From contig NZ_AVGG01000005.1 in NCBI RefSeq assembly GCF_000498535.1, positions 62,001 to 126,000 on the forward strand: a stretch of 64,000 bases of DNA, read 5' to 3'. Positions within the stretch are counted from its first letter, which is position 1; every line of letters begins with the position of its first letter. The notes under the pieces were generated by a model. It made no database searches. It worked only from the letters and a program-made list of their open reading frames with translations, and was not told the origin of the DNA. Position numbers and translations under genes: made by a program. This DNA is from Flavobacterium limnosediminis JC2902. GTDB taxonomy: Bacteria > Bacteroidota > Bacteroidia > Flavobacteriales > Flavobacteriaceae. This document shows positions 54,181 through 62,999 of this stretch, piece after piece.

Positions 54181-54203
54181 GCAATACGTATAAACACGTA
54201 TTT
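54181..54203 (-). promoter_or_regulatory. ACGT-box operator in junction 1/2
   Basis: GCAATACGTATAAACACGTA plus TTT on the plus strand, facing the MBL gene about 140 bases away. Confidence 0.5.
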
Positions 54204-54241
54204 TCATGATTCAAAGACTTTATCAATCATTCTACAAAAAC

Positions 54242-54266
54242 AAAAAGATGCCTAAGGCATCTTTTG
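54242..54266 (-). terminator. Terminator after the first cassette gene
   Basis: AAAAGATGCC-TTA-GGCATCTTTTT hairpin on the minus strand with TTGTTTTTG following. Confidence 0.7.
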
Positions 54267-54336
54267 TATAAACAATTAATAAGTTTTTAGTTTTTCCCTA
54301 AACCCACTTGCTCAAAACCACCGTTGGTGGTAGTTT

Positions 54337-55020
54337 TTAATTAGTTTTACCTTCACCATTTTGTTTAATAATCAAATTTGGGGTTTGATCGTTTAGGTTA
54401 GTTCTGTCTGTTGGTGGAACGTGAGGAATTAACCTCTCAGGATTAGGTTTATTCTCAGTTCCAGATTTTGAGTTGTCTTTTTCCGTTGCCATATTATTTT
54501 GTTTTATTATTTCGACTTTAGTTGTTTTTTCTTTTAATTCAGGTTTACAAAACTTGTTTACCAAAAGTAATGAACTTGAAAATATTATAGCAATAACTGT
54601 AGAATTAATTGCTAAAAAGTAATTAACATTTATACGATCAATAATTGTTTTATTGTCATTAAAAGAGCAGCGATTAGCTCCGATTTCATACAATAGAATT
54701 TCTTCATATGATTTATTTACTAGCTCATCAACTTTATCGATATGAAATCCCTGATCTAATGATTTTGTTTTTAAAACTCCAATAAGAAGAACTATTGCAT
54801 AAAGTAAGATTGCAACAGGTAAAATTGAAATTATTTTCACATATAAGTAGCTATCATCCAGTCCATTTAGAAAAAAAGGGATAAATAATGCGATCACAGT
54901 TATTATGGAACCGGAATTTGCATGTTTCTGTCTATATGAATTCAGTTGCTTATCAATAAAATCTGATGTTTTTTGAGCCAAAAACTCTAAGTCTTTTGAA
55001 TTTATTTGTTCTTCGTTCAT
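54337..55020 (-). CDS. Membrane protein with polar C-terminal tail (cassette 1)
   Basis: 227 residues. Three membrane helices lie at about 39-53, 60-83 and 135-153. The N-terminal 38 residues are a helical, cytoplasmic segment. The last 65 residues are a disordered, Asn/Lys/Pro-rich tail (NSKSGTENKPNPERLIPHVPP). I recognise no family. It is the first clear unit of the array, with R' at 55046-55054 (CCACTAATG, plus strand) and R'' at 54322. Confidence 0.65.
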   Translation of the reverse strand: MNEEQINSKDLEFLAQKTSDFIDKQLNSYRQKHANSGSIITVIALFIPFFLNGLDDSYLYVKIISILPVAILLYAIVLLIGVLKTKSLDQGFHIDKVDELVNKSYEEILLYEIGANRCSFNDNKTIIDRINVNYFLAINSTVIAIIFSSSLLLVNKFCKPELKEKTTKVEIIKQNNMATEKDNSKSGTENKPNPERLIPHVPPTDRTNLNDQTPNLIIKQNGEGKTN

Positions 55021-55129
55021 TTGAAAACGTAATGTTGTAAAATTTCCACTAATGCATAAATATACTCAACAACGAATATTAACATTAAAATTTTACTGAT
55101 AAAGATCTTGTAGAGCATCTTCAAAATTG

Positions 55130-55393
55130 CTACAAGGGCTTCTCAGGCCAAAAATCTTTTGGAGAACAATCAAGAGCTTTAGCTATTTCATTAAGATGGC
55201 TAATATTATATTTTGCCTTTTTTGAAGGGGCTTCAATTTGAGAAATAAATGTAATGTTTTTACCAATTGATAACGATAGTTGTTCTTGAGTAACCCCTTT
55301 GGTTTCTCTTATTTCTCTGACTTTAGAGATAATATAGCGTTCTATTTTAACTAACGATTCATGCATAGTCAAATTGAAAGAAAAAACAATCAT
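55130..55393 (-). CDS. XRE-family HTH regulator
   Basis: 87 residues. The HTH (about 17-72) reads IISKVREIRETKGVTQEQLSLSIGKNITFISQIE, then the conserved NISHLNEIAKALDCSPKDFW, the signature of small Cro/C1-type repressors. It lies at the upstream end of the cassette array, where an integrase and attI would be expected if this were a complete integron. A degenerate piece of the type B repeat separates it from cassette 1, so it may itself be a cassette. It could control the array or be an orphan antitoxin. Confidence 0.85.
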   Translation of the reverse strand: MIVFSFNLTMHESLVKIERYIISKVREIRETKGVTQEQLSLSIGKNITFISQIEAPSKKAKYNISHLNEIAKALDCSPKDFWPEKPL

Positions 55394-55431
55394 TTCGTTA
55401 TGTACTATAATACATATTTAAAATATTTTTT

Positions 55432-55439
55432 TATATTTG
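55432..55439 (+). promoter_or_regulatory. TAnnTTTG box upstream of the structured RNA candidate
   Basis: TATATTTG fits the Bacteroidota -7 box. A transcript would start near 55446. No good -33 element is visible. A perfect palindrome ATTACAT-N6-ATGTAAT follows at about 55448-55467. Confidence 0.4.
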
Positions 55440-55507
55440 TATTTCGATTACATTGATTGATGTAATTTTGCGATTCTTCAAATACAATATTGAAGCATTC
55501 GCTTTGA

Positions 55508-55650
55508 ATCTCGTTTCAGAAAATTGGCGTTTTTTAAAACCACGAGATGATAAGTAAGATGCTCACGACCTTATAGGCGTGGGCTCACTTATTTGTGGTT
55601 GGGTATGCCAATGCCTCTGAAACGATAAGCTGAGTTCCGCGCCTTTTTTA
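55508..55650 (+). ncRNA. Long nested hairpin, candidate 6S-Flavo-type RNA
   Basis: Five helices are nested in register: TCGTTTCAGA / TCTGAAACGA, ATTGGC / GCCAAT, AACCAC / GTGGTT, ATAAGT / ACTTAT and CACGaCC / GGCGTG around a small loop. Together they form one irregular rod of about 125 bases with internal bubbles, and a T run follows (GCGCCTTTTTTAT). An interrupted rod of this size is the shape of 6S RNAs, and a Flavobacteria-specific class (6S-Flavo) is known. The match to that family is from shape only. It could also be the susC leader. Confidence 0.45.
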
Positions 55651-55843
55651 TATCTGCAACTCATAGATTCTTAGCATTTACTTCTTTTTTTTTAAGTTTC
55701 GCAGTTAATTATTTTAACTACTAAACTTGTATGCCTATGTTACAATAAAACTACAAACAAAAATGACTTCCTACCTCGTCGCCAAACTCGTTAGGAAGCC
55801 AAGAGTAAACAAAACTTTCGTTTCATTTAACCAATCCAATACT

Positions 55844-58840
55844 ATGAAAAATTTTTCATTTTGTAGGCATAGGCTGGAAATATTTTGTCTTATTTTTTCA
55901 GTGCTGCCATTCACTTTACACGCTAAAAGCGTACCTCCAGTAATCGAACTGCAAACCCATACGGTAACGGGTACCGTTTCGGACAACTCCGGCACTTTGC
56001 CTGGAGTAAGCATTTCAATTAAAAATTCCAATAAGGGAACAATCTCCGGTAGCAACGGTTCATACGCAATCGAGGCTCAACCTAATGATACCTTGGTGTT
56101 TTCTTTTATCGGTTACAAAACAAGGTTCATTCCTGTAAATGGTCAAAAAACAATTAACATAACCTTACAGGAAGATGCAACCCAATTACAGGAAGTAAAG
56201 GTTAACGCAGGCTACTATTCCGTCAAAGAAAAGGAACGCACGGGCAGTATCGCAAAAGTTAAAGCAGCCGATATCGAAAAACAGCCGGTAAGCAATCCAT
56301 TAGCAGCTATGCAAGGCCGAATGTCTGGAGTAAGCATCACACAAACCACCGGTAATCCCGGAGGTAGTTTCAACGTTCAGGTTCGGGGTATAAATTCCAT
56401 TCGCAGTGATGGTAATTCACCGCTTTATATTGTAGATGGGGTGCCTTTCGCCTCACAATCACTCAGCAACGAAAACATTTCGGTTGGGTCACTCCCGGGT
56501 ACTGTAAGCCCGTTAAACAGCATCAACCCTTCCGACATCGAAAGTATCGAGGTACTTAAAGATGCCGATGCCACCGCTATTTATGGTTCCCGCGGCGCAA
56601 ATGGGGTTGTTCTCATCACAACAAAAAAAGGAAAAGCAGGGCAAACCCGTTTCAATATTCAAACATACAGTTCCATAGGCAAAGTCACCCGCAGGATGGA
56701 TTTAATGAATACGGAGCAATACCTCGCAATGCGGGCAGAAGCTTTTGTAAACGATGGTATCACAACATACCCTGATAATGCCTACGACATAAATGGAACC
56801 TGGGATCCCAACAGCTATACAGATTGGCAGGAGGAACTTATCGGTGGTACTGCTTTCATCAACAATGCACAGGCATCGGTCTCAGGAGGTAGCGAAACAA
56901 CTCAATTCTTGTTAAATGGTGCATACCGGCACGAAACTTCCGTTTATCCGGGAGACGAATCATACAAAAAGGGTTCAGTCCACGGTAGTATAAGACACAA
57001 ATCGGCTAACAATAGGTTCAATCTTAATTTTTCAGCCGACTATTCCGGTGATAAAAACACGCTCCCCGGTCTTGACCTCACACCTTTAGCATACACTCTG
57101 GCACCAAATGCACCTGCTTTATATGATGCCAACGGAAACCTGAATTGGGAAAATGGAACATTCAACAATCCGTTAGCGTATCTCGAAGGGGAATATTTGG
57201 TTACCACCGGTAACCTCATTTCAAATGCTGTGCTGTCTTACAAATTACATTCAAATCTGGAACTAAAAACATCTTTAGGCTACAATGAAATGCGTATTTC
57301 CGAAAAACGCACCATTCCTACAACAATGTTCAATCCGGCTCTTGAATTAGGTCTCGATGCGGCCCGTTTGTATTTAAACAACGGAAATACCAAATCGTGG
57401 ATTATAGAACCTCAACTCAATTGGAAAAAGATTTGGTCACAAATTAAATTGGAAGCACTTATCGGTACAACATTCCAACAGCAAAAAACACAGCTGTTGG
57501 CTCAGGCTGGTTCCGGTTTTCCGGGGAATTCAATGATCAATAACATTGCTGCAGCATCAAATATCGAAATCCTAAACAATTCGGTTACGGATTATAAATA
57601 TCAGGCGATTTTCGGCCGTATAAATGTTAATTGGAAAGAAAAGTATATAGTCAACCTTACCGGACGCAGGGATGGTTCAAGCCGTTTCGGCCCTGAGAAC
57701 CGTTTTGCAAATTTCGGAGCAATTGGCACTGCATGGGTATTCTCTAAGGAACCGATATTCGAAAAAATCAGCAACACGCTGAGTTTTGGAAAAATCAGGG
57801 GTAGCTACGGCATAACCGGAAACGACCAAATTGGAGACTATCAGTATCTCGATACTTACGAGGTCACTCCGAATATCTATAACGGCACAACCGGAATTCA
57901 GCCAACACGTTTGTTCAATCCCAATTTTGGTTGGGAAACCAATAAAAAACTGGAAATGGCCTTAGAGCTGGGCTTCCTCAGAGATAATATATTGGTAACA
58001 GCGGCCTATTTCAACAACAAATCATCAAATCAATTGGTAGGTATTCCATTACCGGGCACAACAGGTTTTTCATCCATTCAGTCAAACTTGGGTGCCACGG
58101 TTCAAAACACTGGTCTGGAAATAGATATAAGAACGGTAAACTATAACCGAAAAGGCTTTAATTGGAATACTATGCTAAATTTTACGGCGCCAAAGAATAA
58201 ACTAACAGAATTCCCGGGGTTAATAGGTTCTACTTACGAAAACATGCTGGTCATAGGCCAACCGCTTAGTATTGTCAAAACCTATCATTATACAGGTATA
58301 GACCCTGTTACAGGTTTGTTCACTTTTGAAGATTATAATGGTGATGGTCAGATCACGGCAACAGACGACAAAAAATATGTAGCCGATACTTCTGTGGAAT
58401 ACTATGGAGGTCTTACAAATCAGGTAACCTACAAAAATTGGACGTTGGATTTTCTGTTTCAATTTGTAAAACAACAGGCCAGAAACTATAGATATAGCAC
58501 CGCCATGCCGGGAACGCTTTCAAATCAACCTTTGGATATACTCGATAACGAATCACATCAATTGTACTCCACTGGAGAAAACCCCGATGCTGTGGATGCT
58601 TATATGAAATATATTGATAGTGATGTTACTATTTCTGACGCTTCTTTTATCCGTCTTAAAAGTCTTGGTTTATCCTACTCGGTTCCGTCAGGATGGTCAA
58701 AATCTGCTTCTGCCAAAGTATATGTCCAAGGCCAAAACTTAGCAACAATTACGAACTATAAAGGAGCCGATCCGGAAACACATTCTTTCTACCTCCCTCC
58801 ACTACGTCAATTCACTTTAGGGGTTCAATTAGAATTTTAA
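55844..58840 (+). CDS. susC: SusC/RagA-type TonB-linked outer-membrane transporter
   Basis: 998 residues from the ATG at 55844. The frame opens at 55727, but the first 39 codons precede a good signal peptide (IFCLIFSVLPFTLHA). A carboxypeptidase-regulatory-like domain (HTVTGTVSDNSGTLPGVSI) follows, then the SusC plug with VRGINSIRSDGNSPLYIVDGV and the TonB-dependent barrel, which ends in LEF. It imports large substrates with its SusD partner, encoded 12 bases downstream. The third gene is a peptidase, so the likely substrate is peptide rather than glycan. Confidence 0.93.
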   Translation: MKNFSFCRHRLEIFCLIFSVLPFTLHAKSVPPVIELQTHTVTGTVSDNSGTLPGVSISIKNSNKGTISGSNGSYAIEAQPNDTLVFSFIGYKTRFIPVNGQKTINITLQEDATQLQEVKVNAGYYSVKEKERTGSIAKVKAADIEKQPVSNPLAAMQGRMSGVSITQTTGNPGGSFNVQVRGINSIRSDGNSPLYIVDGVPFASQSLSNENISVGSLPGTVSPLNSINPSDIESIEVLKDADATAIYGSRGANGVVLITTKKGKAGQTRFNIQTYSSIGKVTRRMDLMNTEQYLAMRAEAFVNDGITTYPDNAYDINGTWDPNSYTDWQEELIGGTAFINNAQASVSGGSETTQFLLNGAYRHETSVYPGDESYKKGSVHGSIRHKSANNRFNLNFSADYSGDKNTLPGLDLTPLAYTLAPNAPALYDANGNLNWENGTFNNPLAYLEGEYLVTTGNLISNAVLSYKLHSNLELKTSLGYNEMRISEKRTIPTTMFNPALELGLDAARLYLNNGNTKSWIIEPQLNWKKIWSQIKLEALIGTTFQQQKTQLLAQAGSGFPGNSMINNIAAASNIEILNNSVTDYKYQAIFGRINVNWKEKYIVNLTGRRDGSSRFGPENRFANFGAIGTAWVFSKEPIFEKISNTLSFGKIRGSYGITGNDQIGDYQYLDTYEVTPNIYNGTTGIQPTRLFNPNFGWETNKKLEMALELGFLRDNILVTAAYFNNKSSNQLVGIPLPGTTGFSSIQSNLGATVQNTGLEIDIRTVNYNRKGFNWNTMLNFTAPKNKLTEFPGLIGSTYENMLVIGQPLSIVKTYHYTGIDPVTGLFTFEDYNGDGQITATDDKKYVADTSVEYYGGLTNQVTYKNWTLDFLFQFVKQQARNYRYSTAMPGTLSNQPLDILDNESHQLYSTGENPDAVDAYMKYIDSDVTISDASFIRLKSLGLSYSVPSGWSKSASAKVYVQGQNLATITNYKGADPETHSFYLPPLRQFTLGVQLEF

Positions 58841-58852
58841 AACAAAAGTAAA

Positions 58853-60232
58853 ATGAAAAACAATAAATACATCAGGATAATCGCAATCGCATTTTTAGCA
58901 TTAGGCTTTTATGGTTGTGATAGTTTTACCGAAGTAGGACTTCCGGAAACCCAACTTACAGGTCCGGCAGTTTTTGAAGAAGCGTCAACCGCAAACGCAG
59001 CATTGGCCAACATATACGCAAGAATGCGGGAAGGCGGTATGGTATCAGGTACTGCCTATGGGCTTTCAAGTCTTATGGGTAATTACTCAGACGAACTCAT
59101 TTTTTATAGCAACAACATGGAATTACAACAATTCAATTTACACACACTTACACCTTCAAACGGTTTGCTGTCCACGCTGTGGAATACAACATACAGCCAT
59201 ATTTACGAAACAAATGCCCTCATCGAAGGGATCAATGCTTCATCCGCATTAACAGAAACCGATCGTAATAGGCTTCGTGGTGAAGCGTTATTTATCAGGG
59301 GGTATCTTCACTTTTATTTGACCAATCTGTTTGGATCGGTACCCTACATCACTACAACAGATTATCATTTAAATTCCAAGGCAGTTAAAGTACCCGAAGC
59401 ACAAGTGTATCAGGCAATAATTAACGATTTAACCGAATCCGAAAGCCTTGTTTCAGAAGAATACCCAACTACGGAAAGAGTTAACCCAAATAAAGCAGTT
59501 GTAAAAGCCCTATTGGCACGCATCCACCTTTACCTTCAGAATTGGTCACAGGCAGAAGCCTATGCAACAGAAGTCATAAACAATCCGCTTTACAATTGGG
59601 AACCAAATGTTGCAAATGTATTTCTCAAATCCAACCCGGGAATTATAATGGCATTACATCCGGGAATTGCAGGTGCAAACACAAAAGATGCCAGGACATT
59701 TATCTTTTCATTTGGACCACCTTCCAAACCTGCCCTGTCGCCTGATTTGGTAAACAATTTCGAAACAGGAGATTTAAGAAAAACAAATTGGGTAAAAACG
59801 GTACCCGGTGTAAGCAACACTTGGTTCTGTTCTTTCAAGTACAAGAAAACGTTAAACACGGGTACGTCACAAGAATACACCATTCTTTTTCGTTTAGCGG
59901 AACAATACCTTATTCGTGCCGAAGCGAGAGCACATCTTGGTAACATAGAGGGTTCGCAACAGGATTTGAATAAAATAAGAACTCGTGCCGGATTACCGGA
60001 TACTCCAGCCAATGATTCCTCCTCTTTGATTACTGCAATTTTAAAAGAACGTCGGATGGAGCTGTTTACAGAAATGGGACACCGGTGGTTCGATTTAAAA
60101 CGAACCGGCACAGCAGCTGATGTACTCAGCCCTATAAAACCGGGATGGGAAGACACGCAGGTGGTATTACCGTTACCGGAATCAGAACTGATGCTAAACA
60201 ATAATTTATTACCACAAAATCCGGGATATTAA
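58853..60232 (+). CDS. susD: SusD/RagB-type surface lipoprotein
   Basis: 459 residues. The lipoprotein signal ends in ALGFYGC (Cys at about residue 22). The rest shows the SusD TPR-like helical scaffold: NAALANIYARMREGG, FIRGYLHFYLTNLFGSVPYI, NPNKAVVKALLARIHLYLQNW, and the C-terminal ILKERRMELFTEMGHRWFDLKRTG. It caps the SusC barrel and captures ligand at the cell surface. It is located between susC and the S9 peptidase; its stop and the peptidase ATG are separated by one base. Confidence 0.93.
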   Translation: MKNNKYIRIIAIAFLALGFYGCDSFTEVGLPETQLTGPAVFEEASTANAALANIYARMREGGMVSGTAYGLSSLMGNYSDELIFYSNNMELQQFNLHTLTPSNGLLSTLWNTTYSHIYETNALIEGINASSALTETDRNRLRGEALFIRGYLHFYLTNLFGSVPYITTTDYHLNSKAVKVPEAQVYQAIINDLTESESLVSEEYPTTERVNPNKAVVKALLARIHLYLQNWSQAEAYATEVINNPLYNWEPNVANVFLKSNPGIIMALHPGIAGANTKDARTFIFSFGPPSKPALSPDLVNNFETGDLRKTNWVKTVPGVSNTWFCSFKYKKTLNTGTSQEYTILFRLAEQYLIRAEARAHLGNIEGSQQDLNKIRTRAGLPDTPANDSSSLITAILKERRMELFTEMGHRWFDLKRTGTAADVLSPIKPGWEDTQVVLPLPESELMLNNNLLPQNPGY

Positions 60233-60233
60233 A

Positions 60234-62786
60234 ATGAAAAATAAAGCTAACTATAGTTTTATTTGGTTTGGGTTAGTTTTTCTTTTACAGGTTGGCTACG
60301 GCCAACCTGCTAAAAGATGTTTATCCTTATCAGATTATGACAAACTATGTCAGATAACAAATAACAAATTATCTGCTAATGGCAATTGGGCTTCCTATAA
60401 GCTTCAATACGACAATGGCGTTGATACTATTGTTGTTCAGAATACAAATTCAAATAAAAAATTATTATTCCCTTCAGCAACAGACATCACATTTAGTGAT
60501 AATGAAAAATGGGTTATAATAAAAAATGCTGAAAACAAGGTATTACTGCAAAGTCTTGATACAAATCAAAGTCATGAGTATCAATCCGTCACACAATCGG
60601 AATTCATCCTTCAAAACAAGTGGATGGTAGTGTTATCCAAAACCAATGACGTTTCAAACCTCATCCTTAAAAATTTGACCACGGGGAAGGAAATAGCATT
60701 TAATGGAGTAACACAATATACTTTGAGCAAAAAAGGAAAAATTGCCGTCGCAAATGATACACTGATTAACCTCATAGATCCGGACGAAAATTTTCAATCC
60801 TCAAAAATAGTGAGCCAAAGCAACGGAAGATTTAAAAAAATGCTTTGGAGCAATAGCGGTAATAAGTTGGCAATTGTGCAACAACAAAATCAGGCAGGCT
60901 TACTCAGACCAAAACATTCGCTTTATTGCTATACTGATAAAAATAAAGTAACTATAGAGATAGATCATGCAAGTAAACAACTGGAAAATCAAATTATCGT
61001 AACACCATTGGGAATCCCTTCCGTATCGTTTTCAAAAGATGAAAACACCCTCTTTTTTTACCGGTCTTCTCCTGTTAACAAAACCGATAAAGACACAGTT
61101 GAGGTGTGGGACGCCTCTACCCCACTCGAATATCCAATGCAGGAATACCATGGAAATCCCGATTTCTTACCAAAATTAACAGCATGGTCACTTACTGACA
61201 ATACCATAAAAGAGGTTGCAACCAATACATTACCACAGTCACGTTTACTACCGGGAGGAAAAAAAGCAATACTTTTTAATAAATTAGACTACGAACCCCA
61301 AATTGAGTTTGCGGCACCCGCCAATTTTTACATTACCGACATTCAAAGTGGTGCAAAATGGTTATTTCTCGAAAAATACACAACGGCAATAGCAGTAATG
61401 GGAGCATCACCTAACGGACAATTCATAAATTATTTTCGTGATAAACATTGGTGGATTTATGATACAGAAAAAAATAAACACTTCAATTTAACCGCAAAAC
61501 TTAATACGACTTTCTCCGATGGTGAAAGACACGAACCGGGTGACTTACCACCTTATGGCAACCCTGGCTGGTCCGTTGATGGAAAATATCTTATTATATA
61601 CGACCAATACGACACATGGTTACTGCCTGTAAATGGTCAAACACCGCAAAGAATAACGTTGGGCCGTGAATCTGAAATAAAATTTAGCATCTTCGAAGAT
61701 AATCCTCAAGGTAGCGAACTCAATACAAACTACTATAATCTGTCTGATGGATTATTCTTGATGGGTAAAGCTGAAAATATGGACAGTGGTTGGTTTAAAT
61801 GGATGCCAAATAAATCCGTAGATAAAATAACCTATAAAGCTGTAAAAACAAGTTGCTTTCGAAAAGCACTCAATTCAGATAAATATAGTTGGATAGAAGA
61901 AAGTATTGCTGTTCCGCCTCGATTAATGTTTTCAAAAAATGGAAATGGTGCTGAAAAAACAGTATATCAGTCAAACGAAAAATATAAAAACTACGATTGG
62001 GGAAAAAGTACTTTAGTATCTTACAAAACAGCATTTAACGATAGCTTACAAGGAGTATTATATTACCCGGCTAATTACCAAGAGGGTAAAAAATACCCTA
62101 TGATTGTATACATCTATGAAAAACTCTCTGATCGATTACATAATTTTGAAAGACCGGTATTAGCTAAAGAGGATGGTTTTCCGCTTGCAAACTATCTTCA
62201 GGATGACTATTTAGTCCTCCTCCCGGATATTAGTTACCAAATTGGAAAACCGGGAAATTCTGCTCTTGAATGTGTTACCGCTGCTGTTGAAAGTGTTAAA
62301 TCTTTAGGAGTGGTTAATCAAAATAAAATGGGTCTGATCGGCCATTCCTTTGGTGGCTACGAAGTAGCCTATATAATCTCAAAGTCTAATCTTTTTGCAA
62401 CAGCTGTTCAAGGATCTGGTATAATCGATTTTATCAACTATTACCTTTCAATGCATTGGGAAACGGAACATTCGAACATGTGGCGTTTTGAAACCGGACA
62501 ACAAAGGATGGAAAAACCTCTTTATGATGATTTTAATGCTTATCTGGCTAATTCCCCCATTGCCCAGGCTGCGGGAATAAATACACCACTTTTAAGCTGG
62601 TCTGGAAAAGCGGATAAAAATGTAAATTACAATCAAAGTATGGCGTTACACTTAGCATTACGAAGGCTGGGTAGAAAAAATGTCTTCCTTGTTTATCCTG
62701 AAGAGCCGCATATTCTTTTAAATAAAAAAAATCAAATCGACTTAACCGCAAGAATACACAACTGGTTCAACACTTATCTCAAGTAA
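60234..62786 (+). CDS. S9-family (prolyl oligopeptidase-like) peptidase
   Basis: 850 residues. A signal peptide ends near VGYGQ (residue 24). The N-terminal two thirds are a beta-propeller-like region (ITFSDNEKWVIIKNAENKV repeats). The C-terminal alpha/beta hydrolase has the nucleophile in GHSFGGYE (about Ser704), Asp in SGKADKNV (about 795) and His in PEEPHILL (about 826), the order of the S9 family. It is exported, so it trims oligopeptides in the periplasm or on the surface. Together with SusCD it forms a peptide-uptake locus. Confidence 0.9.
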   Translation: MKNKANYSFIWFGLVFLLQVGYGQPAKRCLSLSDYDKLCQITNNKLSANGNWASYKLQYDNGVDTIVVQNTNSNKKLLFPSATDITFSDNEKWVIIKNAENKVLLQSLDTNQSHEYQSVTQSEFILQNKWMVVLSKTNDVSNLILKNLTTGKEIAFNGVTQYTLSKKGKIAVANDTLINLIDPDENFQSSKIVSQSNGRFKKMLWSNSGNKLAIVQQQNQAGLLRPKHSLYCYTDKNKVTIEIDHASKQLENQIIVTPLGIPSVSFSKDENTLFFYRSSPVNKTDKDTVEVWDASTPLEYPMQEYHGNPDFLPKLTAWSLTDNTIKEVATNTLPQSRLLPGGKKAILFNKLDYEPQIEFAAPANFYITDIQSGAKWLFLEKYTTAIAVMGASPNGQFINYFRDKHWWIYDTEKNKHFNLTAKLNTTFSDGERHEPGDLPPYGNPGWSVDGKYLIIYDQYDTWLLPVNGQTPQRITLGRESEIKFSIFEDNPQGSELNTNYYNLSDGLFLMGKAENMDSGWFKWMPNKSVDKITYKAVKTSCFRKALNSDKYSWIEESIAVPPRLMFSKNGNGAEKTVYQSNEKYKNYDWGKSTLVSYKTAFNDSLQGVLYYPANYQEGKKYPMIVYIYEKLSDRLHNFERPVLAKEDGFPLANYLQDDYLVLLPDISYQIGKPGNSALECVTAAVESVKSLGVVNQNKMGLIGHSFGGYEVAYIISKSNLFATAVQGSGIIDFINYYLSMHWETEHSNMWRFETGQQRMEKPLYDDFNAYLANSPIAQAAGINTPLLSWSGKADKNVNYNQSMALHLALRRLGRKNVFLVYPEEPHILLNKKNQIDLTARIHNWFNTYLK

Positions 62787-62809
62787 GAACAAAAAAGTGC
62801 ATTACCCGT

Positions 62810-62857
62810 CCCCAAAAACAGTGAGTGAAAATCACTGTTTTTGGGGATTTCTTTTTT
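62810..62857 (+). terminator. Strong terminator after the peptide-uptake operon
   Basis: Perfect 15-base inverted repeat CCCCAAAAACAGTGA / TCACTGTTTTTGGGG with a short loop and a trailing T run. Confidence 0.9.
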
Positions 62858-62999
62858 CAAATGAATAGTCGATATTTGGCCAATTCTGCTTTTAAGGAAT
62901 TCGTTTAAACGAAATTGGTGAGAACTGTTGTTAATAACAAAATCATCAAAATATACAGTAATTCCTTATTTTTAGAATCTTAATAAAAAGCGTTACCAA

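Larger units (their letters stand above)
54082..54332 (-). repeat. attC-like junction, type B (cassettes 1/2)
   Basis: R'' of cassette 1 on the minus strand is CCACCAACG (54322-54330), followed by GTGGTTTTG, a GCAAGTGGGTTTAGGG segment, the terminator at 54242, the ACGT-box at 54181 and the shared AT-rich repeat. It ends at R' of cassette 2 (GGCTTATGAATAAC, 54082-54095 on the plus strand). Confidence 0.55.

Noticed and set aside
38356..55020. Integrase gene hidden in or beside the array
   Set aside because: I looked for tyrosine-recombinase motifs (R...HxxR...Y) in the genes of this region and upstream at 55.1-55.8 kb and saw none; only an HTH gene sits where intI would be expected.
38340..55060. 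CRISPR array or simple dispersed repeat as explanation for the repeated intergenic sequences
   Set aside because: Spacing is gene-sized and irregular, units are protein-coding, and the ends differ between units but match within a unit, which fits cassettes and not CRISPR or transposon copies.
55727..55843. Extended N-terminus for the SusC protein
   Set aside because: It would place 39 polar residues before a good signal peptide; the ATG at 55844 is the sensible start.
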